NCBI GenBank assembly: GCA_030581615.1
Contig: JAKTTT010000080.1
Coordinates: 1 to 64,000 of the forward strand
DNA length: 64,000 nucleotides
Direction: 5' to 3'
DNA from: Alloascoidea africana
Taxonomy: Eukaryota; Ascomycota; Alloascoideomycetes; Alloascoideales; Alloascoideaceae
Shown: positions 19,279 to 30,032 of the stretch, in pieces
How the letters are laid out: each line of letters opens with the position of its first letter
Position numbering within the stretch: the stretch's first letter is position 1
Notes under the pieces: generated by a model
Database searches by the model: none
The model's input: the letters and a program-made list of their open reading frames with translations, nothing else
Told to the model about the DNA's origin: nothing
Position numbers and translations under genes: made by a program

Positions 19279-21543
19279 CTAATGCTGCTTGACAACACCG
19301 GCATCATTCGCCGAATCCATGATATACTTTTTGTAATCGTAAATAGAACCTGGGAACTTTCTCACTGTGCCGTCCTCACAGACCCAGATCTGGTTACAAA
19401 CTCTATCAATCATTGCAACATCATGAGAAACCATAAGAACACCACCTTTGAACTCCCTCAAGGATTCTGCAAGAGCATCCAAACCCTGAGTATCCAAATG
19501 ATTGGAAGGTTCATCCAGCACTAAAACGTGTGGGTTAGAGAGGCCAAGAGAAGCAAAAGCTACTCGAGATTTTTGACCTCCGGATAGAAGCTGCATCTTT
19601 TGTAAGCCCAGTGTTCCCGTTATTCCAAATGAACCTAAATGCCTCCTATACTCCTCTTCATTCTTGCCAGGGAACGTTTTGGCCATCCAAGTAACTGCAT
19701 TCAAGTTTAGATCCATCTGATCAACATGATGCTGTGCAAAGTAACCAATTCGAAGCCTTGGATTTCGTGAAATTATCCCTGATAACGGGTTTAGCTGTTC
19801 CAGAAGCAGCCGTAGTAGAGTGGTTTTACCAGCACCATTTGCACCTACTAGTGCAATACGAGAATCCATCTGGATGTCGAGATCGCAGTTTCGAAGGAGA
19901 ACTTTATCTGGGGTATATCCAAAGGTGACATCCTGAAGCTGAATAATAGGAGCCGAAATTTTTTCTGTATCTGGAAATCTAAATGTGATCTTCTTCTCTT
20001 CCTCTGGCGGCTCTAATTTTGGAAGTTTTTCAAGTTTCTTGATACGTGATTGAGCCTCCGAAGATTTCGCTGCGTTGTACCTAAACTTGTCAATAAAAGT
20101 CTGCAAATGCTTGCGATAAGCCATTTGATTTTCGTACTCGCGGACGTAGTTCTTGTATCTCTCCTCCTTTGTCGCATTAAAGCTGTCAAAGTTCGAACCG
20201 CGGTAGTAATCCAACCGTTCAGAATGTTGATGGATGATATCTGTTGCGACTTCATTCAAGAATGCCCGATCGTGGGATACTACCAGAACTGTACTTGGAT
20301 AGCTTTCTAAATACTTTGCAAGATATGTTACTGAAGGAACGTCCAACATGTTTGACGGTTCATCAAGCAATAACAAATCAGGCTTGCAAAACAGAGCCCT
20401 TGCAAGAGCCAAACGCATTCGCCAACCACCAGAAAAAGAATTTGTAGGCATATTCTGAGCGCTTTGGGAAAAGCCCAATCCAGATAATATAGCGGCTGCT
20501 CGACCTTCTGCTTTATCACTTTCCATATCCGCAAGTTTCGAGTCTACTTCAATCAGATTTGCTTCCAAATCATCGCGCTCTGAGTCTATCTTTCGGATTT
20601 CATGGGAATCTTCCTCAAACTCGCTCCGTAGCCTCTCCAGTTCACTGATCCTTTCGTTTATCTTGCTCTCCTCCATCAAAAGCTGTTTCCGCCACACATC
20701 AGCATCTAGCACAGACTGCAATGCTGGTGTATCATCTCCGGTGATTTCTTGCTCCACATGCAAAATCGTAATATGCTTTGGAATATTCAATTCTCTTCTT
20801 GATAAAGCCCTCAACAAGGTGGACTTACCAATACCATTTTGTCCCACAAGGCCGTACCTATGACCATAACTAAGAGTGAGACTAGTATCTGATAATATTC
20901 GCTTTCCTGCTCCAACATGCAAATCAAAATTGTCAATTTTAATGTCCTTGCTTTTACCATATCCCCCAGCATCCAACGGATTGATCTTGAGATAGAAAGA
21001 ATCGTAGTCCTCTGCTGATTGTTCTTTGAGCAGCTTCGACTCCTCGTAATCGATTGCTTGGCGAACTTGTTTGGCCTCTCGCTTTTCTAGTTTTGCTCTA
21101 ATCTTGCGTTCAGCTTTCTCAAGTTTCTTTTTGTCGACTCTTGTTTCAATCTTACGACCAGTGTGCTCTATATCAGTTGTTGCACCAATGAGGGCCATGG
21201 AAGAGGACTGGCGCTGAGCCTGACTTGCAATCAAATTTCTATCAATCACTCGTTTGCTGGTATCGCCCACAAGAGCAAGCTTAGTAGCGTTCTCATCAAG
21301 CATTTTATTCAATTGCTCAGAAAGACCCCTACACATCTTTGCAACTGTTTTCACATTGCCACCAGCACTGATGAGCAGCTTCTCGAGAAAGTCAATCTCA
21401 TTCGAAATGTTCAGGTTTGCACTGGCCACACTGTCATGAGTTTGTGAAGCTACATGCTGGGCATATCCTGCAGCATAATCTGAAACTACCGGATCAATAG
21501 TTGGTACTGATTGTCTAACTTGAACAGGAATTGGAGGCGCCAT
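19279..21543 (-). CDS. GCN20: Gcn20, ABC-F ATPase activating Gcn2
   Basis: 754 residues from the ATG at 21543 (MAPPIPVQVRQ). It has no membrane domain and two ABC cassettes: Walker A GQNGIGKST and signature FSGGWRMRLA in the first, and GANGAGKTT with LSGGQKSRVA in the second. Each has an LDEPSN Walker B box, and the charged ABC-F linker lies between them. The N-terminus (PTIDPVVSDYAAGY) matches Gcn20, which joins Gcn1 to relay uncharged-tRNA stress to the eIF2alpha kinase Gcn2 on ribosomes. The frame is open 23 codons further upstream, but only to a GTG, so that extension is not used. The stop lies 22 bp from that of convergent DIS3; the 3' UTRs must overlap. Confidence 0.96.
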   Translation of the reverse strand: MAPPIPVQVRQSVPTIDPVVSDYAAGYAQHVASQTHDSVASANLNISNEIDFLEKLLISAGGNVKTVAKMCRGLSEQLNKMLDENATKLALVGDTSKRVIDRNLIASQAQRQSSSMALIGATTDIEHTGRKIETRVDKKKLEKAERKIRAKLEKREAKQVRQAIDYEESKLLKEQSAEDYDSFYLKINPLDAGGYGKSKDIKIDNFDLHVGAGKRILSDTSLTLSYGHRYGLVGQNGIGKSTLLRALSRRELNIPKHITILHVEQEITGDDTPALQSVLDADVWRKQLLMEESKINERISELERLRSEFEEDSHEIRKIDSERDDLEANLIEVDSKLADMESDKAEGRAAAILSGLGFSQSAQNMPTNSFSGGWRMRLALARALFCKPDLLLLDEPSNMLDVPSVTYLAKYLESYPSTVLVVSHDRAFLNEVATDIIHQHSERLDYYRGSNFDSFNATKEERYKNYVREYENQMAYRKHLQTFIDKFRYNAAKSSEAQSRIKKLEKLPKLEPPEEEKKITFRFPDTEKISAPIIQLQDVTFGYTPDKVLLRNCDLDIQMDSRIALVGANGAGKTTLLRLLLEQLNPLSGIISRNPRLRIGYFAQHHVDQMDLNLNAVTWMAKTFPGKNEEEYRRHLGSFGITGTLGLQKMQLLSGGQKSRVAFASLGLSNPHVLVLDEPSNHLDTQGLDALAESLREFKGGVLMVSHDVAMIDRVCNQIWVCEDGTVRKFPGSIYDYKKYIMDSANDAGVVKQH

Positions 21544-21879
21544 TGATGCTATAATGTGCTGGCTCAAGCGAAAAAAACAGGTCAATATAAAGGGAGTGAA
21601 TTTACTCGTCACGTGCCGATATTCTAAATGTTTGTCAAAATTGTGATTTTCTATAAAAAATATCGATAGATTAAAAACTAAGCAGATTTATCATCAAATA
21701 TCATCAGCTTTTCCATTGAGAATAAAACCCGATTGATGATTTTCAAAAGCTCAAAGATTAATTGCTTGTAGGAAAGGTTGCGAATCGTGGAACTATCCAG
21801 ATCTTGTACACTTTTTTAGTATGCATGGGTGTAGAAGTGATAAAACCAGAGAACAGAAAAGTCTGTTTCTACTGCAGCC
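21544..21879. promoter_or_regulatory. Divergent GCN20/MRE11 promoter with CACGTG
   Basis: 336 bp between start codons. A palindromic CACGTG (21610-21615) lies 67 bp upstream of the GCN20 ATG, the target of Cbf1/Tye7-type bHLH factors. No other clear site. Confidence 0.4.
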
Positions 21880-24433
21880 ATGGGGCACACAAATGCCATT
21901 GAAAAGGGTATGTTTTCCTGTCTCTTTTTTCTTCTCATTTCGCTGAGTTGGCTAATACAAATGTGTAGGCCCAAATACAATACGTATTTTGGTGACCACA
22001 GACAATCATGTTGGGTTCTGTGAACAGGATCCAATTCGAGGAAACGACTCATGGATAACATTCGAAGAAGCTATAAAGCTGGGAAAGGAGCATGATGTAT
22101 GTTAGGTTCACAAATTTAGGCACTAGAAATTGGTTGACACGTTCGAGTTAACCACTGTACTAGGTAGACATGATTCTTCAAGCAGGAGATCTCTTCCACA
22201 TAAACAAGCCAAGCAAGAAATCAATGTTCCAGGTTATAAGAACGCTGAGAAATAACTGTCTTGGAGACAAACCATGCGAATTGGAGCTGTTAAGTGACTC
22301 GAGTCTGGCGTTGGATGACATAGTGGATCATGTAAACTATGAAGATCCGGATATAAATGTGGGAATTCCTGTTTTCTCAATAAGCGGGAACCATGACGAT
22401 GCCAGTGGTGAAGGGCTGCTCGCACCAATGGACGTCCTATCTGCAACAGGCTTGATCAATCATTTCGGAAGGGTCAGCCAGAACGATAATATTACAGTTA
22501 CGCCTTTACTGTTTCAAAAGGGGTATACAAAACTATCTCTGTATGGATTGGCAAGTGTTCGAGATGAACGCCTCTTCCGCACTTTTCGCGAAGGAAATGT
22601 CAAATTCCTAAGGCCTAACATTAAACAAGAAGAATGGTTCAATCTTATAGCCGTCCACCAGAATCGAAATCCACATTCTGAAACTGACTACCTTCCAGAA
22701 AACTTTCTTCCGGACTTTCTCGATCTAGTAATCTGGGGCCATGAGCATGAATGTCTAATTGATCCACAGCCGAACTCCACTACCGGGTTCGATGTCATCC
22801 AACCTGGAAGCTCCGTTGCGACTTCACTCTGTGAAGCTGAAGCGGTTGAAAAATTCGTGTGTATTGTATCAATCAATAAGACCGATTTTTCTATGGAAAA
22901 GTTACCCTTAAAGAGTGTTAGACCGTTTATTATGAATGACATATGCTTAACAAGAGATGCTGGCATTCCATCAGGAGGTAAAGATACCAAAGCACAGGTT
23001 ACTGCTTTTCTGATGGAAAGAGTTGAACAACTGGTTGAGGAAGCAAGAAGTAAATGGATACAAAGCCAGGGAGATAATTATAACCCAGAAGTTTCAAAAC
23101 CACCTTTACCACTAATTCGTCTGAGGGTCGAATATACAGGGTATGAAGTTGAAAATCCACGGAGGTTTTCAAACAGATTCGTAGGTAGTGTTGCAAATGT
23201 AAACGATGTCGTTCAATTTTACAAGCGGCGGGCGGCAGGTTCACGAAAAGCAACAGGGAATAAGAATCTTGACCTTGAGGATTTGAATCTTGACGATGGC
23301 GGTCCTCAGAAGGCACACATTGAAGATCTTCTTGATGGTTTTCTGAAGGAAGAAGAACTGAATTTACTACCTGAAAATGGTTTCAACAATGCGGTAAAAC
23401 AATTTGTGGATAAGGAGGACAAGCAGGCTTTGAAAGAGTATGTGTACACGTCTGCTTCCATTGTGTTTTAGTACTAACGCTTCAATTCTGGTAGATTCGT
23501 TGACGAGTCGTTAAGCGCGCAGGTAGAAGAGTTGGTAAATGCAGGAGTTGCGGAAGATGATGTTCAAGAATTAATAAAGCAAAACAAGACACATCTTTCT
23601 CAAATAATCGATAAGAGCGAATCAAAGAAATTGCCAAAAACTATCAGAACAAAAGCAGCGCCACGTGCGAATAACAGAACAAGAGAAACTCGAACGGTAG
23701 TTCCGCGAAGGGGAGCCAGAAGGAAAGCACAAAGTGAAGAAGTTGTCAATTCAGATGGAGAAGGTTTGGAAGACCTGGGGTCTGAGGAAGAGCAAGAAAA
23801 TGCTTTGACAAACTCAAAGAACGCGCCTTTGAGAAGGGTAGGCGCACGAGATACCGGACGGACAAGGGGATCTGCTCGCAATAACAGAACATCTGGAGTT
23901 CAAAAAAGCGGAAGAAGAAGGGCAAATGCTGTTCAGTATAGCGAAGACGAATTTGAGGCTTTGGAGGAGGATGAAGAGGATGGAATGGATGATTTCCTTG
24001 ATGATCAAGAGATGGAGGATTTCATCGATGAAGAACCGCAACGCCAACCAGTTAAGAAGGTGTATGCAACTTTACTTTTGGCACCATGATTTTGAAAGCT
24101 TGGATATTTCTAACTAATGCAGAACTAGAACTTCAAGAGCCGCCGCAACCTCTTCAAGAGCAAAGTCTTCAAAGCCAACACGAAAAACACAGCAAGCCAC
24201 TTTTGATACAGTACTTTCTACGACAAGAAACACAAGGGGGAGTAGACAAAGAGCCCCAAAACCAACTCCACGCGAAACCAAAACGTCTATCACCCAGCAA
24301 AGGGTAAGGAGGCTTCCTCCTCCCAAGGATTCGGTAGGTAGAGTCGAATGTAAAACATGTTGATGTGTGGTTACTAACTTATCATTACTTTTAGATTCAG
24401 ATAGACTCATCTGATGGGTTTGAATCACTATAG
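21880..24433 (+). CDS. MRE11: Mre11, double-strand-break repair nuclease of the MRX/MRN complex
   Basis: Six exons: 21880-21907, 21969-22096, 22164-23437, 23495-24061, 24123-24333 and 24395-24433, 748 residues. The five introns are 57-67 bp; intron 3 has a perfect TACTAAC and intron 5 ACTAAC. The phosphoesterase motifs are all present: TTDNHVG (D21, H23), GDLFH (D61), GNHD (N128, H129), H217 and GHEHE (H245, H247). Mre11 has Mn-dependent endo- and 3'-5' exonuclease activity and, with Rad50 and Nbs1/Xrs2, resects and tethers DNA ends. The C-terminal part is Arg/Gly/Ser-rich with an acidic patch ([13 protein letters not shown]), as usual, and ends [10 protein letters not shown]. The donor of intron 5 is least certain: GTAGGT at 24334 fits the intron size range, but GTAAGG at 24303 is an alternative. 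Confidence 0.93.
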
Positions 24434-24798
24434 TAAAAAGCATCAAAGTAGCATGAAAGAAAACATGGAGATACTCTGCATCGAGCATTTTCATACTAGT
24501 ACTCAGTTACGATATGGAACCAACTGTTTCAAGATTCACAATACCCAATAGTTTGAAAAAGAATCATAGTGTATATTAGATACAAAAGAAGCAACCGAAT
24601 GAAAAAACCAGTAGATGGATGTATTCCCATAAACGTGTTTTTATAATCGGATGGGGAGTAATGTGACAAGATTTCTTTCTAGGTACTGATCTGAACCTTC
24701 ATGTTTTCATTATCAAAATGTTGATTCTATGCTATGCTCTGGTGTGTAAAACATTATTTGGCCAAATTTATCTCTTATACACATTCACAAATTCCCCT
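24434..24798. other. Convergent 3' flanks of MRE11 and NDUFB4-like gene
   Basis: 365 bp between two stop codons on opposite strands. AT-rich, with nothing else seen; expected to hold both polyadenylation regions. Confidence 0.5.
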
Positions 24799-25356
24799 TT
24801 AATCAGCGTACTCGTCCTTATAGAGAACCTTCGTTCGCCGACTAGCCGCAAATTCGACCTTTCCCTAATGGGTGGAAAAAGAACATTAGATCTGGAGCAA
24901 ACATATCGAAACCAAAGGGGAAAAAATGCATACATCTAGTTTATAGGCGTAGTAGCCGAGCACTGCAGGCACAATTCCCAGAGAAATGATTACTGTTCGA
25001 GCAGCTTTTGGTGTGAGTCTAAAGAAAGAGGCATAGTTTTCCCGCAGAGCTAATGATTTGGAGGTTGATTAGTGTATGGTTCACCACATATCGAATATTT
25101 CCGAAGAGAGTTGCATCAATCAGTATTGCCAGCTGTTGAATGATTCTTTATGATTATGATGCTAATAACTCGAGCAGTGCCAGCACTCCAGCATTGAAGC
25201 TTACCATAGAACTTCTGAAACCCCTTGTCAACTCTCAATGCTATGATACAAAAATTAGTATTTCATGTCCCATTAATCTAAAGGTAGTCTCTGATCAAAT
25301 CGGATAATTCATGGGAAAGAGAACTTACGATGGTCTCCATGATGATCTCCAGCCAT
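24799..25356 (-). CDS. Complex I accessory subunit, NDUFB4/NUVM (B15) type
   Basis: A four-exon gene hidden among short ORFs: 25329-25356, 25205-25240, 24934-25049 and 24799-24864. All junctions keep frame and give 81 residues. Introns of 88, 155 and 69 bp carry GTAAGT, GTAAGC and GTATGC donors; the first has a TACTAAT branch. The N-terminus MAGDHHGDHPLRVD, the ALRENYASFFRLTPK segment before one membrane helix (about 39-58), and YAYKLDGK after it match the fungal NADH:ubiquinone oxidoreductase subunit related to human NDUFB4. This subunit sits in the membrane arm of complex I. Its presence means the yeast keeps complex I, unlike S. cerevisiae. Translation used standard codons. No signal peptide is expected for this subunit. 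Confidence 0.82.
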
Positions 25357-25507
25357 TTTGTTTTCGATTCACAGAATAATGTTGAAGGTACTAAAGGTCG
25401 TTGTGGAGGGAGGATGTTTCGATTACTTTCATCTAATGACAAGAACTCTGATTCGCCAACTCAAGTCATGTGATGATACATGTTACCCAGCTTTATAAAA
25501 GTTAACT

Positions 25508-25515
25508 CCGGGTAA
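25508..25515 (+). promoter_or_regulatory. CCGGGTAA (Reb1-type) site upstream of SNRNP40
   Basis: Exact octamer 59 bp before the SNRNP40 ATG at 25575, in the 218-bp divergent promoter shared with the NDUFB4-like gene. Confidence 0.45.
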
Positions 25516-25574
25516 CAAATCGTTGCGATAATACTCTGAACAGTTGCCCAATATCAGAATGAAAAGGCATCCCA

Positions 25575-26697
25575 ATGTCTGCACTTGTCAAGCGCAGAAG
25601 AGTCGAGGAGCCTCCTCCTTCTTCATCATCGCTTTCCCTCATAAATTCGGTAAGTTTATGAATTCCCAAATTGCTATAGTAGGATGAGCTGGAAAAGGAG
25701 CATGCGCTCACAGTAAAAGTAGATTCCCAGAACTTCATCACTTGCACACCCAATTATCCAATTGACAGGACACATGGATGATGTCCTTGCTATTGAATTT
25801 GACAGTACCGGTGATCACATTGCTTCTGGAAGCAAAGACACCCAAATTTTTCTTTGGAATACTCCAACCACGAGTCAGTTTGAAAGCGAGCCTATAAACT
25901 ATGGAGTTTTGACAGGACACAAAAACTCGATAAGCAGTATCAAATGGTCTACAGACTCTGTTAATTTGATTAGTGGATCAGCGGACATGACGGTTGCACT
26001 GTGGGATGTGGAAACTGGTACTCGCATAAGAAAACATGAAGAACATGAAGGAATTGTTAATGTTGTTGACACTATGAGACGCGGAGGTGATCTCTATTGT
26101 TCGGGGTCGGATGACGGCAGTATTGGCATTTGGGATCCGAGACAAAAGGCATCGGTTGATTGCATTGAAACAGACTACCCTATTCTCTCACTGAGCTTTA
26201 CTAGTACAGGATCTTACCTATTTTCCAGTGGAATTGATAGCGACATTTTCGCCTGGGATTTAAAGAACCTAGAGCAGCCATTATACAAGATCAAAGCTCA
26301 TACTGATAATGTGACAAGCCTTCGTGTTTGCCCCAATGACGATACCTTATTACTCTCGAACTCATTCGATAAAACGGTTAAGGTGCACACCGTCAAGCCT
26401 TTTCTAGCTGCTGATGAGAACCGAACGACAAGCTCGTATCATGGATCAGTAAATGGAGGAATTGAGCAGAAACTGGTCCGCAGCAAATGGAGCAGCGGCT
26501 CGGGTTCACAGCTAAAGATAATTAGCGGGTCTAATGACAGTACAACTGTTGTATGGGACTTTTTTACACAGAAACTGCTATACAAACTGCCTGGCCATTC
26601 TGGCGTAGTTAATGATGTTGATTGGCACCCTACAGAAAACATCATTGTTAGTGCTGGGGCTGACAGGGCAATACTGGTCAGTGAAGTAGAAGTATGA
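25575..26697 (+). CDS. SNRNP40: U5 snRNP 40-kDa WD40 protein (SNRNP40 / Cwf17-Spf38 type)
   Basis: Two exons, 25575-25649 and 25723-26697, 349 residues. The intron (25650-25722) has GTAAGT and AAAGTAG but no strong branch site. Exon 1 encodes a basic, Ser-rich start (VKRRRVEEPPPSSSS). Seven WD repeats follow, with LTGHMDDVLAIEFDSTG first, then LTGHKNSISSIKW, ISGSADMTVALWD, CSGSDDGSIGIWD, ALKNLEQPLYKIKAHTD-like blade 5 and KLPGHSGVVNDVDWHP. This order and the VRPF-like VKPFLA after blade 5 fit human U5-40K, which sits beside Prp8 and Brr2 in the U5 snRNP. S. cerevisiae has lost this gene, so its presence fits the intron-rich genome. Confidence 0.88.
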
Positions 26698-26981
26698 TAA
26701 ATTCACAGCTTTTATGTTATTTCATCACTACTTCAAGCTTGCTTTTAGTGCTTGTCATTTTATAGAGATCATTGATGAGAATTCATATGTATTCTTTGTA
26801 TAATACTTTTTTGTATACACTAGAGGTTTTAACATCTCTTTGTGGGTCTTCTCTGCCTGTCGTAAAAATCATTGGTTAAAAACTGTACAATCAAGAGGTT
26901 ATTGCATTTCCCCTTCGTCACAAGAATGAGCAAAACTGTAGCTAACGACAGTATAAAACTAAACTTGAAACTATGCACACT

Positions 26982-29900
26982 TCATGCCACGGTATAGCGC
27001 CCGCCAGGCTGTCTAGCCTCAGACTTGGCCTCCTTTTCAATTCCAGCAATCAAGGAAGCCTTTAATTCTCTAACAGCGTTAGCCACTGAAACATCAGTTT
27101 TCCCCTCTACCAAAATATACAACTTTCGTTCATCACCTTCACCAGGCGTTTCGCCAGTCTCGTAAAACCGACCTTTCGTAGTGATTGAGGTGCTGGTGAG
27201 ATCAATAATCCTTGTGATATTGGCATTGTTTGTAGCCTCCCATCTTGCTCTCTGTGGTAGGTCATTAATCTCAAGAGTGGCATGAAATTCACTCGTCTCA
27301 GGACCGTGATTATCAGGAGCTGCTCCTATTTTGAGACCCGAAGAGGATTTTGTGAACGACGTTAGTTTATCGATAGTATTACTTGCTGTCGCAGCCACGG
27401 ATGTGCCAGCACTAGCCTTTGCCTTTGCTATCACTGAGTCATCTCCTTCAGAATCGCTCCCTCCATCCTCATCCTCATCATTATCAACGGCATAAGCTTT
27501 CCTCTCACGTTTTCTCGTGGTCGTGCGAATTTCTTCCAGTTTTTCAAGCCCTTTTCCACCAAAGCCAGAACTGATCCTTTCTTTTCCTTCCTTGATCTTC
27601 TCTGCAAAGCTATCAGCCAATTTTTGGACCTCAGCAGGAATTTCGCTTTTACTGTGAGTCAGCACTTTGGCAATATCATACGCGCTTCTATCTTGCTCAG
27701 GAGTTATGAAAGTCACTGCAGTTCCTGTATTTCCTGCTCGTCCAGTACGCCCCACTCGATGAACATAATCTTCCAAATGATTAGGAGCATCGTAATTTAT
27801 AACAAGTTTCAGCCTCTTGACATCAAGACCCCGTGCTGCAATAGAAGTCGCAATCAGTATTGGAACAATGCCACTTTTGAAATCAGAAATTGCAGACTCG
27901 CGATCAAACTGGTCTTTACCACCGTGTAAGGCAAGCGCCTGGTATCCCCTCAGAGCCAATTGTTCACTTAGCTTTTCCGCAGATATTTGAGAAGCAACAA
28001 ATATTAGGATCTTTGTGTCTTCATTTGCTTCATTCTTGTAACACTCTCCAATAAGTTCCAGAGTTCTGACAAACTTGGAATCCTCAGGCCGAACCTCTAC
28101 TATTTGTTTGATACCGTCTGCGACAACACTTCTCGCGCCTACAATTATCTCTAACGGTCGGCGCAATATCTTTCTGGCTAGAATTTCCATCTTCTTCTGG
28201 AATGTTGCAGAGAAAATAACAGTCTGACGATCAGGTCGGATGTTGTTCACAATTTTTGTAACCTGTGGTTCAAATCCCATATCAAACATCCTGTCGGCTT
28301 CATCCACGACTAGATAAGTTACTCTTTGCAAATTGGTTACACGGCCTGAGTTTGCGGCGAGTAAATCGATCATCCTTCCAGGGGTACACACAACTATTTC
28401 CACACCCTTCTTTAACTCTGCAATCTGATCTTTTATAGGTGCTCCGCCATAGGCACAAACAGCTCGTAAATTCAAAGCCTTGAGAAATGGTTTGCAATCC
28501 TTGTGAATCTGTACAGCTAATTCCCGTGTCGGCGTTAAAACAAGAGCCATGGGACCTTCCATATTCTTTAAAGGTCGCTGGTCAGCAATCTGTCTAAAGA
28601 GCGGCAAGAGAAATGCAATTGTTTTCCCGCTTCCCGTGCTAGCCACACCTATAACATCTCTTCCAGAGAGTATTGCTGGCAAAGCCTGACACTGAATAAA
28701 AGTAGGTCTTTCATATTCCAAGTCACGAATGACATTCATCATCGAAAATGGTAGTCCCAATTGGGTCCAACGGACAATTGGTTTCGGGCTATTCTTACCC
28801 CGAATATGAATGGAAAGCGTGAGTTGGTCTATAATGTTTCTATCCTCTTCGCTGAGGGTCATGTCAGCAGATTCTTTATAGAATATTTTGTTGAACGATT
28901 CATATTGGATTTTGCTGTGATCCACCGGTTTAATCTCTTTGTACTTTTTCTTTTGTATCTTTTGGAATATAAGATCTGGGTTTTCTGCGTCCACTTCCGC
29001 AATTGCACCTCTGTTATCGTCGTCCCCATCGAATAGGACATCTTCAGTCAGCGATTTTTCCTCCATAGGATGAGCAGTGTTCAAGTCTGACATAAACGCA
29101 TCCAAAGGGTCGAGTTCTTCTATATGTTCCTCTTCTTCAGCATTATATTTATTGCCATTGATGCTTGTAAATTCTTCACGGTCACTGAGCTTAGAGATTT
29201 CACTTTTCTTCCCTAGCTTGTCGCTTTTGGCCAATGATCCAAAAACATCTGTTTCTTCAGAGTGAATGGGCTGCTTTGCAGAGCCTAGTTTAAACTTTCC
29301 CCCTGAAGAAGAACTTTTAAAGGCAAAGCCCGATACCTTTTGACTCAGTTTATTGTTTCCTAAGACGGTGATGTTAGTAACTAATGAATTGCAAACGTTT
29401 GAGGAGATAAGCATACTCTTAGAAGCTCCACCGGACCGGCTAGGCAGGAAACGGTTATCATCTCGGGTGCTCTTATTCTGTTTCGTCTGAACAGAATCTG
29501 AATTTATCTCCTGTTCCTGTTCGGAATGAAGTTTTTTTTGCGTTTTCCAAACCATCAGTTGTTCTCTACGGCGCTTTAATCTTTCTTCTTTAGAAGCTTC
29601 AGGTTGTGCCTTATTGTGTGTTGCCTTTCCTTCGCCACTTCCAGTGACCACATTTTTATTTTCTTCAGAATTCAACTGTTTTTGCCTCTTCCAGGCCTCT
29701 AGTTGTTCTCTACGCCTCTTTAGCCTCTCTTCTTTCGAAGCATCTTGCTGTTCCATCCTGTCTGAACCACTTTCACCTCCACTTCCAACTACTGATTTTT
29801 TATTGTCTTCACTATTCAGCTGCTTTTGTTTCTTCCAAGCCTCCAGTTGCTCCCTGCGTTTCCTTATCCTCTCTTCTTTAGATAACACATCCTGGTGTTT

Positions 29901-30032
29901 CTTCTGCTCGGAGCCATTACCATTGATGCTAGACCTTAAACTCGAGTTAGAGGCATCATCTTTTGCATCCTCCGCTTTATCCCTGGTAAGGTCACAACAT
30001 ATCATTTTTAGTGAGCGTGAGTACTTAACCAT
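26982..30032 (-). CDS. PRP5: Prp5/DDX46 DEAD-box RNA helicase of the prespliceosome
   Basis: 1016 residues from the ATG at 30032. Motifs: ASTGSGKT, PTRELA, VDEADRMF (DEAD), SAT, ARGLD and HRVGRTGRAG. The conserved HIEELDPLDAFM motif, unique to Prp5 and needed for SF3b/U2 contact, lies before the helicase core, and a KH-like tail (FHATLEINDLPQRARW) follows it. Prp5 remodels U2 snRNP and proofreads the branch site. Oddly, the N-terminal segment EER-x(2)-RREQLEAWK-x-QKQLNSE occurs three times in tandem (29,530-29,885). The start is uncertain: the frame is open to 30227, but a Reb1-type site at 30150 falls inside that extension, and Met at 30032 or 30005 fits better. A 5' intron ending at the CAG near 29982 is also possible. 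Confidence 0.92.
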   Translation of the reverse strand: MVKYSRSLKMICCDLTRDKAEDAKDDASNSSLRSSINGNGSEQKKHQDVLSKEERIRKRREQLEAWKKQKQLNSEDNKKSVVGSGGESGSDRMEQQDASKEERLKRRREQLEAWKRQKQLNSEENKNVVTGSGEGKATHNKAQPEASKEERLKRRREQLMVWKTQKKLHSEQEQEINSDSVQTKQNKSTRDDNRFLPSRSGGASKSMLISSNVCNSLVTNITVLGNNKLSQKVSGFAFKSSSSGGKFKLGSAKQPIHSEETDVFGSLAKSDKLGKKSEISKLSDREEFTSINGNKYNAEEEEHIEELDPLDAFMSDLNTAHPMEEKSLTEDVLFDGDDDNRGAIAEVDAENPDLIFQKIQKKKYKEIKPVDHSKIQYESFNKIFYKESADMTLSEEDRNIIDQLTLSIHIRGKNSPKPIVRWTQLGLPFSMMNVIRDLEYERPTFIQCQALPAILSGRDVIGVASTGSGKTIAFLLPLFRQIADQRPLKNMEGPMALVLTPTRELAVQIHKDCKPFLKALNLRAVCAYGGAPIKDQIAELKKGVEIVVCTPGRMIDLLAANSGRVTNLQRVTYLVVDEADRMFDMGFEPQVTKIVNNIRPDRQTVIFSATFQKKMEILARKILRRPLEIIVGARSVVADGIKQIVEVRPEDSKFVRTLELIGECYKNEANEDTKILIFVASQISAEKLSEQLALRGYQALALHGGKDQFDRESAISDFKSGIVPILIATSIAARGLDVKRLKLVINYDAPNHLEDYVHRVGRTGRAGNTGTAVTFITPEQDRSAYDIAKVLTHSKSEIPAEVQKLADSFAEKIKEGKERISSGFGGKGLEKLEEIRTTTRKRERKAYAVDNDEDEDGGSDSEGDDSVIAKAKASAGTSVAATASNTIDKLTSFTKSSSGLKIGAAPDNHGPETSEFHATLEINDLPQRARWEATNNANITRIIDLTSTSITTKGRFYETGETPGEGDERKLYILVEGKTDVSVANAVRELKASLIAGIEKEAKSEARQPGGRYTVA

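Noticed and set aside
21544-21612. 23-residue N-terminal extension of GCN20
   Set aside because: It begins at GTG, not ATG. The ATG at 21543 aligns with the known Gcn20 start.
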